A stretch of DNA of 64,000 bases from an uncultured Aquimarina sp. (GCA_947498705.1 CANMLW010000001.1:1178001-1242000), one strand, 5' to 3'. Shown: positions 44,987 through 54,098, numbered from the stretch's first letter. The notes: a model not told the origin generated them from the letters alone. Numbers and translations: made by a program.

Positions 44987-47193
44987 TAGTCTTTTTTAAG
45001 AGTTAATTTTACTTGTGTTCCCTCTGTATCATTAGTAAGATCAGACACCAAAACATCTACCTTATCTTTGTACATTCTGTTAAGTATTGCTATTCTTTTT
45101 TGAATATTTCCCATACCCTTTGATTTTTGCGCTTTCTGATTAAGGGTTTTTAGTTCTTTAGACTTCTTGCGTCCAATGCCATCATCCTGAATGATAATTT
45201 CTAAGCTATCATTTGTTTTCTTTTTAAAACTTATAGTCAACAGCCCCTTTTCTGTTTTATAACGTAGCCCATGCCAAACAGCATTTTCTACATAGGGTTG
45301 TAATAACATAGGAGGAATTACATACTCATCTATATTAATAGCTTCATCTACATCAATCGTAAAATCAAATTTATCTTTAAATCTAAAATGTTCTAATTGT
45401 ACATATAACCTTAATAATTCTATTTCTTTATCTAACGGAATAAAATCTTCTTCACTATTTTCTAAAACTGCTCTCATTAACAAAGAAAAATCTGTTAGAT
45501 ATCTATTTGCGGTTCTTTCATCACTAGTCGCTATAAAAGTATTTACAGAATTTAAAGCATTAAAAATGAAATGAGGATTCATTTGTGAGCGCAATGATTT
45601 TAATGCCAGAATATTGTTTGCATATCGTTGTTGCTTCATGTTTCTGAACATTAAATATGCTGCAAAAAGCAATAGAACTGTCAACCCTATCAAAAAATAT
45701 ATAACTATTTGTTGACGCAGGCTTTGTTGGTCTGCCAATTTCTGAGATGCAAACGCCAATTCGTATCGAGCTTCATTTAACTCTCTATCCTTTTCTAATG
45801 TCGTGATACGGTTTGCTCTCTGGGCCAATTCTCTTCTAAACCTTTCTGCTTGAGAAATCTCTTGTTCTTTTTGAACGTATAATCTATCGATAATTACTTC
45901 ATAAGCTTTAAAAGTCTCAGAAGCCTTTTTCAGCTCGCCTTTCTCCCTATATAATTCTCCAAGTTTTCGTGTAGCATCCTTTTGTACTATCAGGTCATTC
46001 TTTGAAGCAGCTTCTTTAATACTTTCTTTCAAATAAGGTATTGCTTCGTCATATTCATCCTGAGCAGCAAATGCTTTGGCAATTTTATAATTCTGAACCT
46101 GAGCGCTTAAAATATTATCATCAACAGAGGCTGGGGTTACATTACTTTCTTGCTCCATCTCTTCTATATCTTCAAGAGCTTCTTTTCTTAATTGTATTTC
46201 TTTATCGTAACTATTACTCTTATTATAAAAATCTGCAGCTACCGTATTTTGTCTTGCCGACGTTTTTTTATCTTTTCTTTTGGCAAGTTGTACCGAATTA
46301 TCCAAATACCCTTCTGCATCCGTCACCTTACCTTCTTGTTGTAATATAACCGCTAATTTCGAATTTAGTAAAATCACTTCATCATCTAATCCTTTTCTCT
46401 GACTTATAGAAAGTGCTTTGTTATAATTTAAAATTGCTTCAGAATATTTATTTAACCCTTTGTTACTATCTCCCAACCCTATATATACAGCTACTCTTTG
46501 GTTGTTATTTAACCTGGATTTTAATAATCGCGAAAAAGTATTAAGTGCCTCGTCATATTTTTTACTCTCTAATTGTACTTCTCCCAGTTTAATTTTTACA
46601 GTGGTGCTATATTGATGTTTAAGACTGGTTAGGTAATTACTTTCTGCCAGGTCTGGCTGTTTCCAATGTTTATAGATATCTGCCAACGTTTCAAAAAGTT
46701 CTGCCTTCTTTTTATCAGACGATCGATCGTCATCTCTTACTGTTTCTAAAGCCTTGGTAATATACTCTATTCCGGTCGCAGCATCTTTCCTTAACGCACC
46801 TTTTGCCTCTTGTAGATATTCTTTATAGGCATCTTCATTTTTCCTATTCGGACTAGATCGTCTATTAGATTCATTGGGATGATCTTCAACCAAAATATCG
46901 ATCCTTTGTCCATCTTTGATCGTATAGTAAATCGTTTTAAAACTATCGTGAGTAATAATCAGCTCATCACCCACTCTCGCTTTTATTTTAAAATCACCAA
47001 ATATATTAGAGGTAGTTGTACTTAACCCTGGTACAGTAATCTCTACATTCTTAATTGCTTTTTGAGTACTCTTTTCTTTTACAGATCCTTTAATCTGTAA
47101 TGGTTGTGGTGCTGCTCTCCTCGCCCCCTTTTGGGTAAAACCTACCAAAGGGAGTATGCAAATTAACACCAATAATAAACCTATCTTTCTCAT
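44986..47193 (-). CDS. LytS-type sensor kinase with TPR and carboxypeptidase-regulatory-like domains
   Basis: I prefer the ATG at 47193 (735 residues), which gives a clean signal peptide MRKIGLLLVLICILPLVGFT; an in-frame ATG at 47226 would add 11 residues. After the signal peptide a small beta-sandwich like the carboxypeptidase-regulatory domain (about 35-110) is followed by about ten TPR-type helical pairs to about 440, a coiled coil, one membrane helix near 510 and the LytS-type kinase core with the phosphate-accepting His in SQMNPHFIFNALNSV, then the ATPase with VENAVWHGL and QDDGIGRK. The kinase is coupled to the LytTR regulator by a one-base overlap. The sensed ligand is unknown. Confidence 0.9.
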   Translation of the reverse strand: MRKIGLLLVLICILPLVGFTQKGARRAAPQPLQIKGSVKEKSTQKAIKNVEITVPGLSTTTSNIFGDFKIKARVGDELIITHDSFKTIYYTIKDGQRIDILVEDHPNESNRRSSPNRKNEDAYKEYLQEAKGALRKDAATGIEYITKALETVRDDDRSSDKKKAELFETLADIYKHWKQPDLAESNYLTSLKHQYSTTVKIKLGEVQLESKKYDEALNTFSRLLKSRLNNNQRVAVYIGLGDSNKGLNKYSEAILNYNKALSISQRKGLDDEVILLNSKLAVILQQEGKVTDAEGYLDNSVQLAKRKDKKTSARQNTVAADFYNKSNSYDKEIQLRKEALEDIEEMEQESNVTPASVDDNILSAQVQNYKIAKAFAAQDEYDEAIPYLKESIKEAASKNDLIVQKDATRKLGELYREKGELKKASETFKAYEVIIDRLYVQKEQEISQAERFRRELAQRANRITTLEKDRELNEARYELAFASQKLADQQSLRQQIVIYFLIGLTVLLLFAAYLMFRNMKQQRYANNILALKSLRSQMNPHFIFNALNSVNTFIATSDERTANRYLTDFSLLMRAVLENSEEDFIPLDKEIELLRLYVQLEHFRFKDKFDFTIDVDEAINIDEYVIPPMLLQPYVENAVWHGLRYKTEKGLLTISFKKKTNDSLEIIIQDDGIGRKKSKELKTLNQKAQKSKGMGNIQKRIAILNRMYKDKVDVLVSDLTNDTEGTQVKLTLKKD

Positions 47194-47411
47194 TTTATCT
47201 CTATATAGCGAAGTAAACTTAAGCATTTATACGGGATAATAAAATTGGAGAAAGACAAGTTCCCTCTCAAATTACCCTCTTTTACTCTTCAAAAATAGAG
47301 TTCCCTAATTCAAAAGGCACGTTTACTCATTTATATCATTTTATCGCTAACTCATGCTTGGGCACAAAGAAAGTTGGGGCTAGTTTTATGGCAAATAAAA
47401 AAGGAAAGATT

Positions 47412-48581
47412 ATGAAAACATTATTAAAACTTGGTATTGCTTGTTTGTTGATCACCATCTCATGTAATGCAAACAATACCTCAAATACAGAATTAAATCT
47501 TACTAAAAAGCAAAGTCATTTATTATATACCACCAAAACTGATCCTGATACCCGAAACATACAGGTAGCCCTACTTCTCGATACTAGTAATAGTATGGAT
47601 GGGTTAATTGATCAAGCCAAAGCACAACTTTGGGAAATTGTTAATGAGCTTTCTTATGCCAAATGTGGGCATTATGCTATCAAACTAGAAATTGCATTGT
47701 ATGAGTATGGTAACGATGGTTTACCATCACAAGAAGGGTTTATAAGGCAAGTTCTTCCCTTTTCTGATGATCTAGATGAAATATCAAAACAACTTTTTGC
47801 ACTTACCACAAATGGAGGAAATGAATATTGTGGTAAGGTCATTAATACATCTATTAATCAACTTGGATGGAAAAAGAATAACGATCATTTAAAACTAATA
47901 TTTATTGCAGGAAATGAGCCTTTTAGTCAGGGGCCGGTTGATTATAAAGATGCAGCAACAGATGCGATGGAAAAAGACATCACCATCAACACAATTTTCT
48001 GTGGTAATTTTCAACAAGGTATTCAAACAAAATGGAAACATGGTGCAGATATCACGAATGGAGAATATAGTGCTATAGATCACAACCGAGAAACGGTACA
48101 TATTGTTACTCCATACGATGATATCATACTTCAACTTAATAATCAACTAAATGACACATATATTTACTATGGACATCATGGTGCTCAAAAAAGAAGCTTA
48201 CAAGCAGAACAAGACAAAAATGCGAGTTCATATGGAGCTGCAAATGCTGTAAGTAGAACAATTAGTAAAAGTTCGGGTTTTTATAAAAACAAAAGCTGGG
48301 ATTTGATCGATGCGGCAGAAGATGAATCTTTTGAAATTGAAGAAGTAGCAAAAGAACAATTACCTAAAGAGCTTAAAGGAAAATCTAAAAAAGAACTCAA
48401 GCAATACGTTGCCAAAAAAAGTTCTGATCGCAAAAAAATTCAGCAAAAAATACAAGAATTAAACAAAAAAAGAATTGCATTTATTAAGAATAGTAGTAAA
48501 AAAGAAGGCGGTAATCTAGAAGCGGCTTTGGTAAAAGCAATTAAAAAACAAGGAGAAAAAAAGTCATTTAATTGGGAGTAG
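47412..48581 (+). CDS. VWA-domain lipoprotein
   Basis: The start at 47412 gives 389 residues and a lipoprotein signal MKTLLKLGIACLLITISC; starts further upstream would bury it. After a short linker a von Willebrand A domain begins, with the metal-ion site DTSNSM at about 55-60 and the core extending to about 240 (ITINTIFCGN). The C-terminal 150 residues are a lysine-rich helical region with KELKGKSKKELKQYV and QQKIQELNKKR. VWA proteins usually bind other proteins through a metal ion. It is divergent from the LytS-type kinase gene with a 218-base gap between them and ends at a strong terminator. A role under the two-component pair is an inference only. Confidence 0.82.
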   Translation: MKTLLKLGIACLLITISCNANNTSNTELNLTKKQSHLLYTTKTDPDTRNIQVALLLDTSNSMDGLIDQAKAQLWEIVNELSYAKCGHYAIKLEIALYEYGNDGLPSQEGFIRQVLPFSDDLDEISKQLFALTTNGGNEYCGKVINTSINQLGWKKNNDHLKLIFIAGNEPFSQGPVDYKDAATDAMEKDITINTIFCGNFQQGIQTKWKHGADITNGEYSAIDHNRETVHIVTPYDDIILQLNNQLNDTYIYYGHHGAQKRSLQAEQDKNASSYGAANAVSRTISKSSGFYKNKSWDLIDAAEDESFEIEEVAKEQLPKELKGKSKKELKQYVAKKSSDRKKIQQKIQELNKKRIAFIKNSSKKEGGNLEAALVKAIKKQGEKKSFNWE

Positions 48582-48584
48582 TCA

Positions 48585-48624
48585 AAAACTACCTGGAAAC
48601 TTTGTTTCCAGGTAGTTTTTGTAA
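48585..48624 (+). terminator. Strong terminator after the VWA gene
   Basis: AAAACTACCTGGAAAC at 48585-48600 pairs without mismatch with GTTTCCAGGTAGTTTT at 48604-48619, around a three-base loop, and is followed by TGTAAC. The stem of 16 bp with a T-rich end is the strongest terminator in this half of the window. Confidence 0.9.
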
Positions 48625-48736
48625 CAAAACATTAAGTTTTTAATATCAAAAATTAAGTATCTTTTACATCATGTAAGAGTTTTTTGTTTGCTGGTAATAT
48701 ACTCCCTAACTAAACACTTTGATATAGATTACAAAA

Positions 48737-49237
48737 ATGGAAAAAACACTTAATGAATATATACACGAATATAAAACACAATTACAAAAAGGCGATATTA
48801 AATATGCATATCGAGGGCTAATGGAATTTATGGCAAATCTTAAAAACGATTTACAGCATACTTGTCCACAGTATAAATTATCAACTACTATTCATCAGGG
48901 GTATATGGATATTACATATTTCTCCTTTACCAACGAGTTATTAAAAGGCAATCAATTAAAAACAATTATTTTGTTTAACCATGAAACATTCAATTTTGAA
49001 ATATGGTTAGCCGCGCAAAACAAAAAGATTCAAAAAAAATATTGGGAAGTGTTTAAAAAAAATGATTGGAATACTTATTCTATTCCCTCAACGATTGTTG
49101 GACGTTTTTCTATTATAGAAGGAACTCTGGCTCAACATCCAGATTTTAGTAATTTACACTCATTAAAAGAACAAATAATATCCGAAATTATTCTTTTTAT
49201 TAATGAAGTAACCATGTTTTTTAACAAATTAAAGTAA
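48737..49237 (+). CDS. Protein of unknown function (DUF7000-like)
   Basis: The 166-residue protein is cytoplasmic by sequence, without a signal peptide. It opens with LNEYIHEYKTQLQKGDIKYAYRGLMEFMANL, a helical start that recalls the DUF7000 proteins, and continues with alternating strands (MDITYFSF, TIILFNHETFNFEIWLAAQN) and a C-terminal helical part. The core FNHETFNFEIWLAAQNKKIQKKYWEVF contains most of the aromatic residues. Function is unknown. It is followed after 60 bases by another unknown gene on the same strand, so the two may be a unit. The family name is given from memory and should be treated as tentative. Confidence 0.65.
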   Translation: MEKTLNEYIHEYKTQLQKGDIKYAYRGLMEFMANLKNDLQHTCPQYKLSTTIHQGYMDITYFSFTNELLKGNQLKTIILFNHETFNFEIWLAAQNKKIQKKYWEVFKKNDWNTYSIPSTIVGRFSIIEGTLAQHPDFSNLHSLKEQIISEIILFINEVTMFFNKLK

Positions 49238-49298
49238 CACAAGTAAGCTATATACATCTTCTGCGTCCAAGTAACATATAAACTACTAACCCTGTCTT

Positions 49299-49808
49299 AT
49301 GGAAATCACAAAATTTCATCAACTATGTGCTGCTTATGATAATGCTCAAAATAATTTTGAAGAGTATAAAAAGGATTGTCATTTATTTTCTATAGAAATT
49401 GTTCGAGAATTAAAAGCATATTATAATATCCCAGAAAGTCAATTTTCTCTTTTTAAAATAAGTGAACAAAAAGGTTTCGAGCTTGTGCCCGATGCGTTAA
49501 TTCATGCGATTTCACTAGAACAAGATCTTTATTGGCACTTTGGAGTTGGTTTAACCGTTTGCAAAGCACCAGAAACCTTACCAGAAGAGTTAATATTGAT
49601 TCACTTAATGTTTAGAAAAAATGAGGAAAATAAGTATTTTGTTAAATACGCCAATAGCGAAGAAGAATTCGAAGTAAAAAAAGGAAATTCATCTTCATAT
49701 CAACTCTTTTTTGATTTTCTTTTCAATTTAATCATTACCTCTTACAACCAACAACTTCAGCATTTTGTAGGAGAAAAAACAACTCGAAAGCTTGGTTATC
49801 GCAAGTAA
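49299..49808 (+). CDS. Hypothetical cytoplasmic protein
   Basis: The 169-residue protein has no signal peptide or membrane segment. It is rich in aromatic and acidic residues, with a helical N-terminal part (about 1-45) and a mixed alpha/beta middle part containing HFGVGLTVCKAPETLPEELI and HLMFRKNEENKYFVKY. One cysteine pair is spread over the sequence (Cys9, Cys27 and a third near 86), with no metal motif. I do not recognise a family. It follows the DUF7000-like gene by 61 bases; the two could form an operon. The ATG at 49299 is the first in the frame. Confidence 0.6.
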   Translation: MEITKFHQLCAAYDNAQNNFEEYKKDCHLFSIEIVRELKAYYNIPESQFSLFKISEQKGFELVPDALIHAISLEQDLYWHFGVGLTVCKAPETLPEELILIHLMFRKNEENKYFVKYANSEEEFEVKKGNSSSYQLFFDFLFNLIITSYNQQLQHFVGEKTTRKLGYRK

Positions 49809-49933
49809 TATGATCGGCAAAAAACAGATCTAAAAACCTCTTACTAAATGTTATCACTAATGAAATACCAAAATTTATAAGGCATTGAATTGTTATAAAA
49901 CAACATTAAATCAAAGAAGTAAAAAACAAATAC

Positions 49934-49941
49934 TAACTTTG
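49934..49941 (+). promoter_or_regulatory. -7 promoter box of the LytTR membrane gene
   Basis: TAACTTTG matches TAnnTTTG and is followed by CAAACAAC. It lies about 75 bases before the GTG start at 50017. A -33 box is not clear. Confidence 0.5.
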
Positions 49942-50016
49942 CAAACAACTAAAAATATGCAATATAGATAACACGTACCGCATATTATAAATAATCTTTT
50001 AACCAGTTAAAATATC

Positions 50017-50850
50017 GTGTTTAGGTTATTTCAAAATAACGGCTCTTATAGCAATCCAATCCATACAACTCGTGTAATTGGCGTGATTGGATTTATAATT
50101 GTTTCTATAATAGGAATAACTGTTTTTCAGGATTTTTTGGATGCAGTCCGAAGAAATGGTTCTTTCTATTTTAGCGAATCTATTTTATTTAAAACAATAT
50201 GGGTAGTATTTATTCCTATATCGATAGTACTATATAAAGTTCTAAACAAACAAAACTTAGCTACGTTAACCAGCGTATTTTTATGTATTGTCATTGCTAT
50301 TACAATTCATATTTTCGTTCTGGCTATTGTTTTTTGTTGCTTATCCCTTTTATTTTATGATGGCAGGTATGGCCTCTATAAAATATTAAGTTATACGCTT
50401 GCCAATGATTTATTTATCCTCATTCTATATTACTGTACTTTTATAATAGGTTATAAATATTGGTTAGGCTTCAAAGCAAGTTTGTTAACCACAAATAAAA
50501 AAAATCATGATCAATTTATCATCGTTACTAATAGAACTAATAACACCATTATTAAAATTGATGATATCTTACAAATAACAGCTACAACACCTTATATCAA
50601 TATTCATGTAGCGACCAAAAAGCATTTACATTCTGAGAGTTTAAAATCTATCGCTGCTAAATTAGATGACAAAAGTTTTATTCGTATTCATAAATCAACA
50701 ATTGTTAACCTTAGCAAAGTAGTTTCTTTTAAATCGAGGTTAAATGGAGATTATGATCTTCTATTAACAAATGGTACCAAAACAAGGTTAAGCAGAACCT
50801 ATGCTAAAAATTTCAAAAAACATTTTGAGTTAAGTCATCAGGTCACTTAA
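50017..50850 (+). CDS. Membrane-bound LytTR-domain transcriptional regulator
   Basis: The 277-residue protein begins at a GTG, with no ATG upstream in a suitable place. It has four hydrophobic segments in the first 155 residues (about 22-42, 58-75, 83-110 and 126-150), and a LytTR DNA-binding domain at about 170-275 (TIIKIDDILQITATTPYINIH, SFIRIHKSTIVNLSKV, TKTRLSRTYAKNF). It lacks a receiver domain, so it may sense directly in the membrane, as similar one-component LytTR regulators of Bacteroidota are thought to do. It lies 86 bases upstream of the intradiol-dioxygenase-like gene and might control it. Confidence 0.88.
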   Translation: MFRLFQNNGSYSNPIHTTRVIGVIGFIIVSIIGITVFQDFLDAVRRNGSFYFSESILFKTIWVVFIPISIVLYKVLNKQNLATLTSVFLCIVIAITIHIFVLAIVFCCLSLLFYDGRYGLYKILSYTLANDLFILILYYCTFIIGYKYWLGFKASLLTTNKKNHDQFIIVTNRTNNTIIKIDDILQITATTPYINIHVATKKHLHSESLKSIAAKLDDKSFIRIHKSTIVNLSKVVSFKSRLNGDYDLLLTNGTKTRLSRTYAKNFKKHFELSHQVT

Positions 50851-50936
50851 TAAAGTCATCGGGTTAAACTATTTAATTTTCACACCAATTGTCGCAGGAT
50901 TACTTTTATCCTAAATTATTAAAAAACAATTAACGT

Positions 50937-51566
50937 ATGAAAATTAAAAACACACAAAACCCTTTACTAATACTAACTATATTCATGATAACCATAGTTA
51001 GTTCGTCACAATCAAATAAAGTACTAGGAGGAATCTGTGATGGTTGTGAGGCATTATTAGAATACGGCAATACACCATTGTCTCCTATCGATACATTACC
51101 ACTATTCGAAACCAGCAGACAAAAATTAAAAATAACAGGAACAGTGTATCATCACGACAAAAAAACTCTTGCAAAAGACATTATTCTTTATATATACCAA
51201 ACAAATCAAAACGGAGTTTACCCCACTAAAGGAGATGAAAAAGGATGGGCAAAAAGACATGGCTATATACGTGGATGGGTAAAAACAGAAGAAAATGGGA
51301 AATATACATTTTACACTTTTAGACCAGGTGCATATCCCGGGCGAAATGAACCAGAGCACATCCATATTACGGTCAAAGAGCCTAATAAATTAGAATACTA
51401 TTTAGATGATTTTGTTTTTATCGATGATCCTATGCTTACCAAAGAAAAAATAGCATCATTTAAAAACAGAGGAGGGTCTGGGATAAAGAAACCCACAATA
51501 ACCGATGGTATCTTAACTATAAATCGTGACCTTATACTAGGGCAAAATATCCCAAATTATAAATAA
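50937..51566 (+). CDS. Secreted intradiol ring-cleavage dioxygenase-like protein
   Basis: The 209-residue protein has a signal peptide (about 1-25, ending in SSSQS), so it acts outside the cytoplasm. After a CDGC pair at 34-37 comes an intradiol-type beta-sandwich: VYHHDKKTLAKDIILYIYQTNQNGVYPTK (Tyr95), then YTFYTFRPGAYPGR (Tyr133) and EHIHITV (His141 and His143), which match the iron ligands Tyr-Tyr-His-His of protocatechuate dioxygenases. The loop between Tyr133 and the first His is eight residues, shorter than the usual thirteen. Family members cleave catechols; the substrate here is unknown. It ends seven bases before the stop of the convergent porP/sprF-like gene. Confidence 0.82.
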   Translation: MKIKNTQNPLLILTIFMITIVSSSQSNKVLGGICDGCEALLEYGNTPLSPIDTLPLFETSRQKLKITGTVYHHDKKTLAKDIILYIYQTNQNGVYPTKGDEKGWAKRHGYIRGWVKTEENGKYTFYTFRPGAYPGRNEPEHIHITVKEPNKLEYYLDDFVFIDDPMLTKEKIASFKNRGGSGIKKPTITDGILTINRDLILGQNIPNYK

Positions 51567-51573
51567 ATGGCTT

Positions 51574-52593
51574 CTATTTTGAGTTCACAGCAGGGCAATT
51601 ACAATCCCATCTTTCTTTACGTTTTCCAAAATCGTACCCAAGAGTAAGTTGATGAAAACCACCATCACTTAACACAACAGAATTGGATTGGTAGCTAAAC
51701 GTATACCCTACCATCCATTTTTTGTAATTAACTCCTAAAAACGGGGTTATATATTGCAATTGTTGACTTTCGATTTCAGTACCGTTTTGAGAAAACTCTG
51801 CTCCATCTAAACTACGTCTGTATGATATACCTCCCCAAACTGATCCGAAACCAACATCTCTATACACTTTTAAGTTACCATCTATAGAACGTTCTTTTGT
51901 CTCATCGGTAGCTTGATACAAAATAGAAGGTTCTAAACTCCATCTGGTACTACCTATACCAAATAATCGCCCAACAGAAAATACATATCTACGTAAATTA
52001 TTAGACTCTTGTATAGGAGTATTATTAGTAAAAATATCACGATTGACAGGTAAGATATTTTTGGCTGTAAAATGAACATACCATTCTAGAAAATGATATG
52101 ACATCCCAACGTCTATATTATAATAAGCATCTTTCTGAACTCTATCCAAAATAACAGGATCAGGATCAGAAGGATCATCCAAACCTCTAAGATCCACGTT
52201 AGATTGTACAAAACCACCGCTCATACCAAAAGACAACATATTTAGATCTGTTCTATCCCTAGAAAATAATAAATGGTATGCATAGGTTACATAAAAACCT
52301 GTTTGTTCAAACCTACCGTTTTCATCCTTATAAATAATACCTCCCAGACCAGATTTTTCTCCAGCCCTAAAGTTTATATTAAAAGTTTGCAGATTAGGTG
52401 CATTATCGACATCAAACCATTGTTTTCTGGCAGTTAATCTTATTTTATTAGCATTAGATGCTCCCGCCATTGCAGGGTGTACTAAGTATAAATTATCAGA
52501 AAGGTAATCTGCATATATAGGTATTCCTTCTTGAGAAGATACAAATTGAGAAATTACCAATAACAATGTTACGTAATATGTTTTCAAGTTCAT
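51574..52593 (-). CDS. PorP/SprF-family type IX secretion outer-membrane protein
   Basis: I use the ATG at 52593, which gives 339 residues and a signal peptide MNLKTYYVTLLLVISQFVSS; the longer frame start at 52647 is less likely. The mature start GIPIYADYLSDNLYLVHPAMAGAS is the hallmark of the PorP/SprF family (x-Y-x-x-N-x-x-x-x-NPAxAG type). The rest shows a barrel pattern (LGGIIYKDENGRFEQTGFYVTYAYHL) and ends in a cysteine-rich WDCNCPAVN tail. Such proteins help secrete or anchor particular surface adhesins, usually encoded just upstream. Here no adhesin gene is adjacent, so it is a lone copy. It converges with the dioxygenase-like gene. Confidence 0.9.
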   Translation of the reverse strand: MNLKTYYVTLLLVISQFVSSQEGIPIYADYLSDNLYLVHPAMAGASNANKIRLTARKQWFDVDNAPNLQTFNINFRAGEKSGLGGIIYKDENGRFEQTGFYVTYAYHLLFSRDRTDLNMLSFGMSGGFVQSNVDLRGLDDPSDPDPVILDRVQKDAYYNIDVGMSYHFLEWYVHFTAKNILPVNRDIFTNNTPIQESNNLRRYVFSVGRLFGIGSTRWSLEPSILYQATDETKERSIDGNLKVYRDVGFGSVWGGISYRRSLDGAEFSQNGTEIESQQLQYITPFLGVNYKKWMVGYTFSYQSNSVVLSDGGFHQLTLGYDFGKRKERWDCNCPAVNSK

Positions 52594-52814
52594 TTGATTT
52601 CTATTAATTATGGGGCGCATAGAATTTAGTGAATCTAAACTATTCAAGCAGCATACATTTACAAACCTTACTTTTTTATGTTATACTATTGCTAAATAGT
52701 GCAGCAAAGATATAAATTTTTATAAGAACCCTCACAGCTTATACATTTTAAAGCGAAATAGTTAAAAAGTATCAGTATCCTATACAGTAAGATCAATATC
52801 GTATTGCTTTTTTG

Positions 52815-52822
52815 TAAATTTG
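52815..52822 (+). promoter_or_regulatory. -7 promoter box of the NifU-type gene
   Basis: TAAATTTG fits TAnnTTTG and lies 14 bases before the ATG at 52837. It supports that start over the earlier in-frame ATG at 52804. No -33 box is clear. Confidence 0.5.
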
Positions 52823-52836
52823 CTCAAAATAAGCAC

Positions 52837-53748
52837 ATGGAAAAGAATTTTGAAGTAAAAATAGAAACAACTTCTAACCCAGGTATTGTTAAATTTGAAG
52901 CAAATTACTTTTTAACACAACATACCAGTTATGAGTTTGAGAATATAGATCAAGCAAAAAATGCACCTCTGGTACAACAATTATTTTATTTACCTTTTGT
53001 AAAAAGAGTTTTTGTTGCTCAGAATTTTATTGCCATAGATAAATATGACATTGTAGAATGGTCTGATGTTCAGGAAGAAGTAGCGGTACAAATCCAAAAC
53101 TACTTATCCACTGGAAAACCTGTCGTAAACGAAACTGAAACTGATGCTAAAAAGAAAGTTCCGGTTACTATTTATGCCGAGAGTACTCCCAACCCCGCAG
53201 TACTTAAGTTTGTAGCTAATAAAAAACTGGTTACCTCTGGACATGAATTTAAAAATATAGACGATGCGACGCATGCTCCTTTGGCTCAGGAATTATTTCA
53301 TTTTCCATTTGTTAAAGAAGTATATATTGATGAGAATTATATTTCTATAAGTAAATATGACATGGCAGATTGGAATGATGTCACACAAGAGGTACGAGAG
53401 TTTCTTCGCGGTTACTTAGAAACGGGTAAAGAAGTACTATCTGCAAATGCTACCATTGCAAAAAGTGATGTAGAAAAACAAGCTGATACTGATTTTGAAA
53501 AGCTTGATGACGTTTCTAAGAATATTGTTAATATTATTGAAGAATATATCAAACCTGCCGTAGCAAGTGATGGAGGAAATATACTATTCGATTCTTATGA
53601 TCCTAAAAGCAAGGTTGTAAAAGTAATATTACAAGGAGCTTGCAGCGGATGTCCTTCATCTTCGTTTACTTTAAAAAACGGAATCGAGAACATGCTAAAA
53701 GAAATGCTTAAAGATAAAATTGCACATGTAGAAGCCATTAATGGGTAG
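52837..53748 (+). CDS. NifU-type iron-sulfur scaffold with duplicated N-terminal domain
   Basis: The start at 52837 gives 303 residues. Two related N-terminal domains of the Nfu_N type lie at about 1-90 and 108-195; both contain a (S/N)xNPxxxKFxAN motif and an LPFVK/FPFVK block. The C-terminal domain at about 225-300 is the NifU scaffold with the CxxC pair Cys269 and Cys272 in GACSGCPSS, which binds an Fe4S4 cluster for delivery to target proteins. The linker between is charged. Tandem Nfu_N domains are unusual relative to the single domain in mitochondrial Nfu1, though I recall them in flavobacteria. No isc or suf genes are nearby. Confidence 0.92.
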   Translation: MEKNFEVKIETTSNPGIVKFEANYFLTQHTSYEFENIDQAKNAPLVQQLFYLPFVKRVFVAQNFIAIDKYDIVEWSDVQEEVAVQIQNYLSTGKPVVNETETDAKKKVPVTIYAESTPNPAVLKFVANKKLVTSGHEFKNIDDATHAPLAQELFHFPFVKEVYIDENYISISKYDMADWNDVTQEVREFLRGYLETGKEVLSANATIAKSDVEKQADTDFEKLDDVSKNIVNIIEEYIKPAVASDGGNILFDSYDPKSKVVKVILQGACSGCPSSSFTLKNGIENMLKEMLKDKIAHVEAING

Positions 53749-53873
53749 TACAACGAAAAAACAGCACTCATATCGAGGATTTTGTTAAAATATTGATTGC
53801 TTTTTCAAAAAAGAAGCAACATAAGCCGTATCTTAGAGATATTCTTTAAATTTTAACTTAAAATCTAACAAAA

Positions 53874-54074
53874 ATGGCAATTATTAAAGTTATTGAAGTA
53901 CTGGCAAATTCTGAAAAAAGTTGGGAGGATGCAACCAAACAAGCAATAAAGCATGCGGGAAAAACGGTAAAAAATATTCGTTCTGCATGGGTAGCTGATC
54001 AAAGTGTTGCAATAAAGGATAATGAAGTAACAGAGTTTAGAGTAAACCTTAAAATCTCTTTTGAGATCAAATAA
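53874..54074 (+). CDS. Dodecin
   Basis: The 66-residue protein has the dodecin fold in outline: IIKVIEVLANSEKSWEDATKQAI, KNIRSAWVADQS and EFRVNLKISFEIK, with the conserved Trp17 stacking position and Trp47-like residues. Dodecins form hollow dodecamers that store flavin or bind coenzyme A in the cytoplasm. It is 125 bases downstream of the NifU gene and followed by a hairpin terminator. The size and strand-helix-strand order are exactly those of the family. Confidence 0.9.
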   Translation: MAIIKVIEVLANSEKSWEDATKQAIKHAGKTVKNIRSAWVADQSVAIKDNEVTEFRVNLKISFEIK

Positions 54075-54098
54075 AAAAATCTAGTTTATTTTTTTGAG

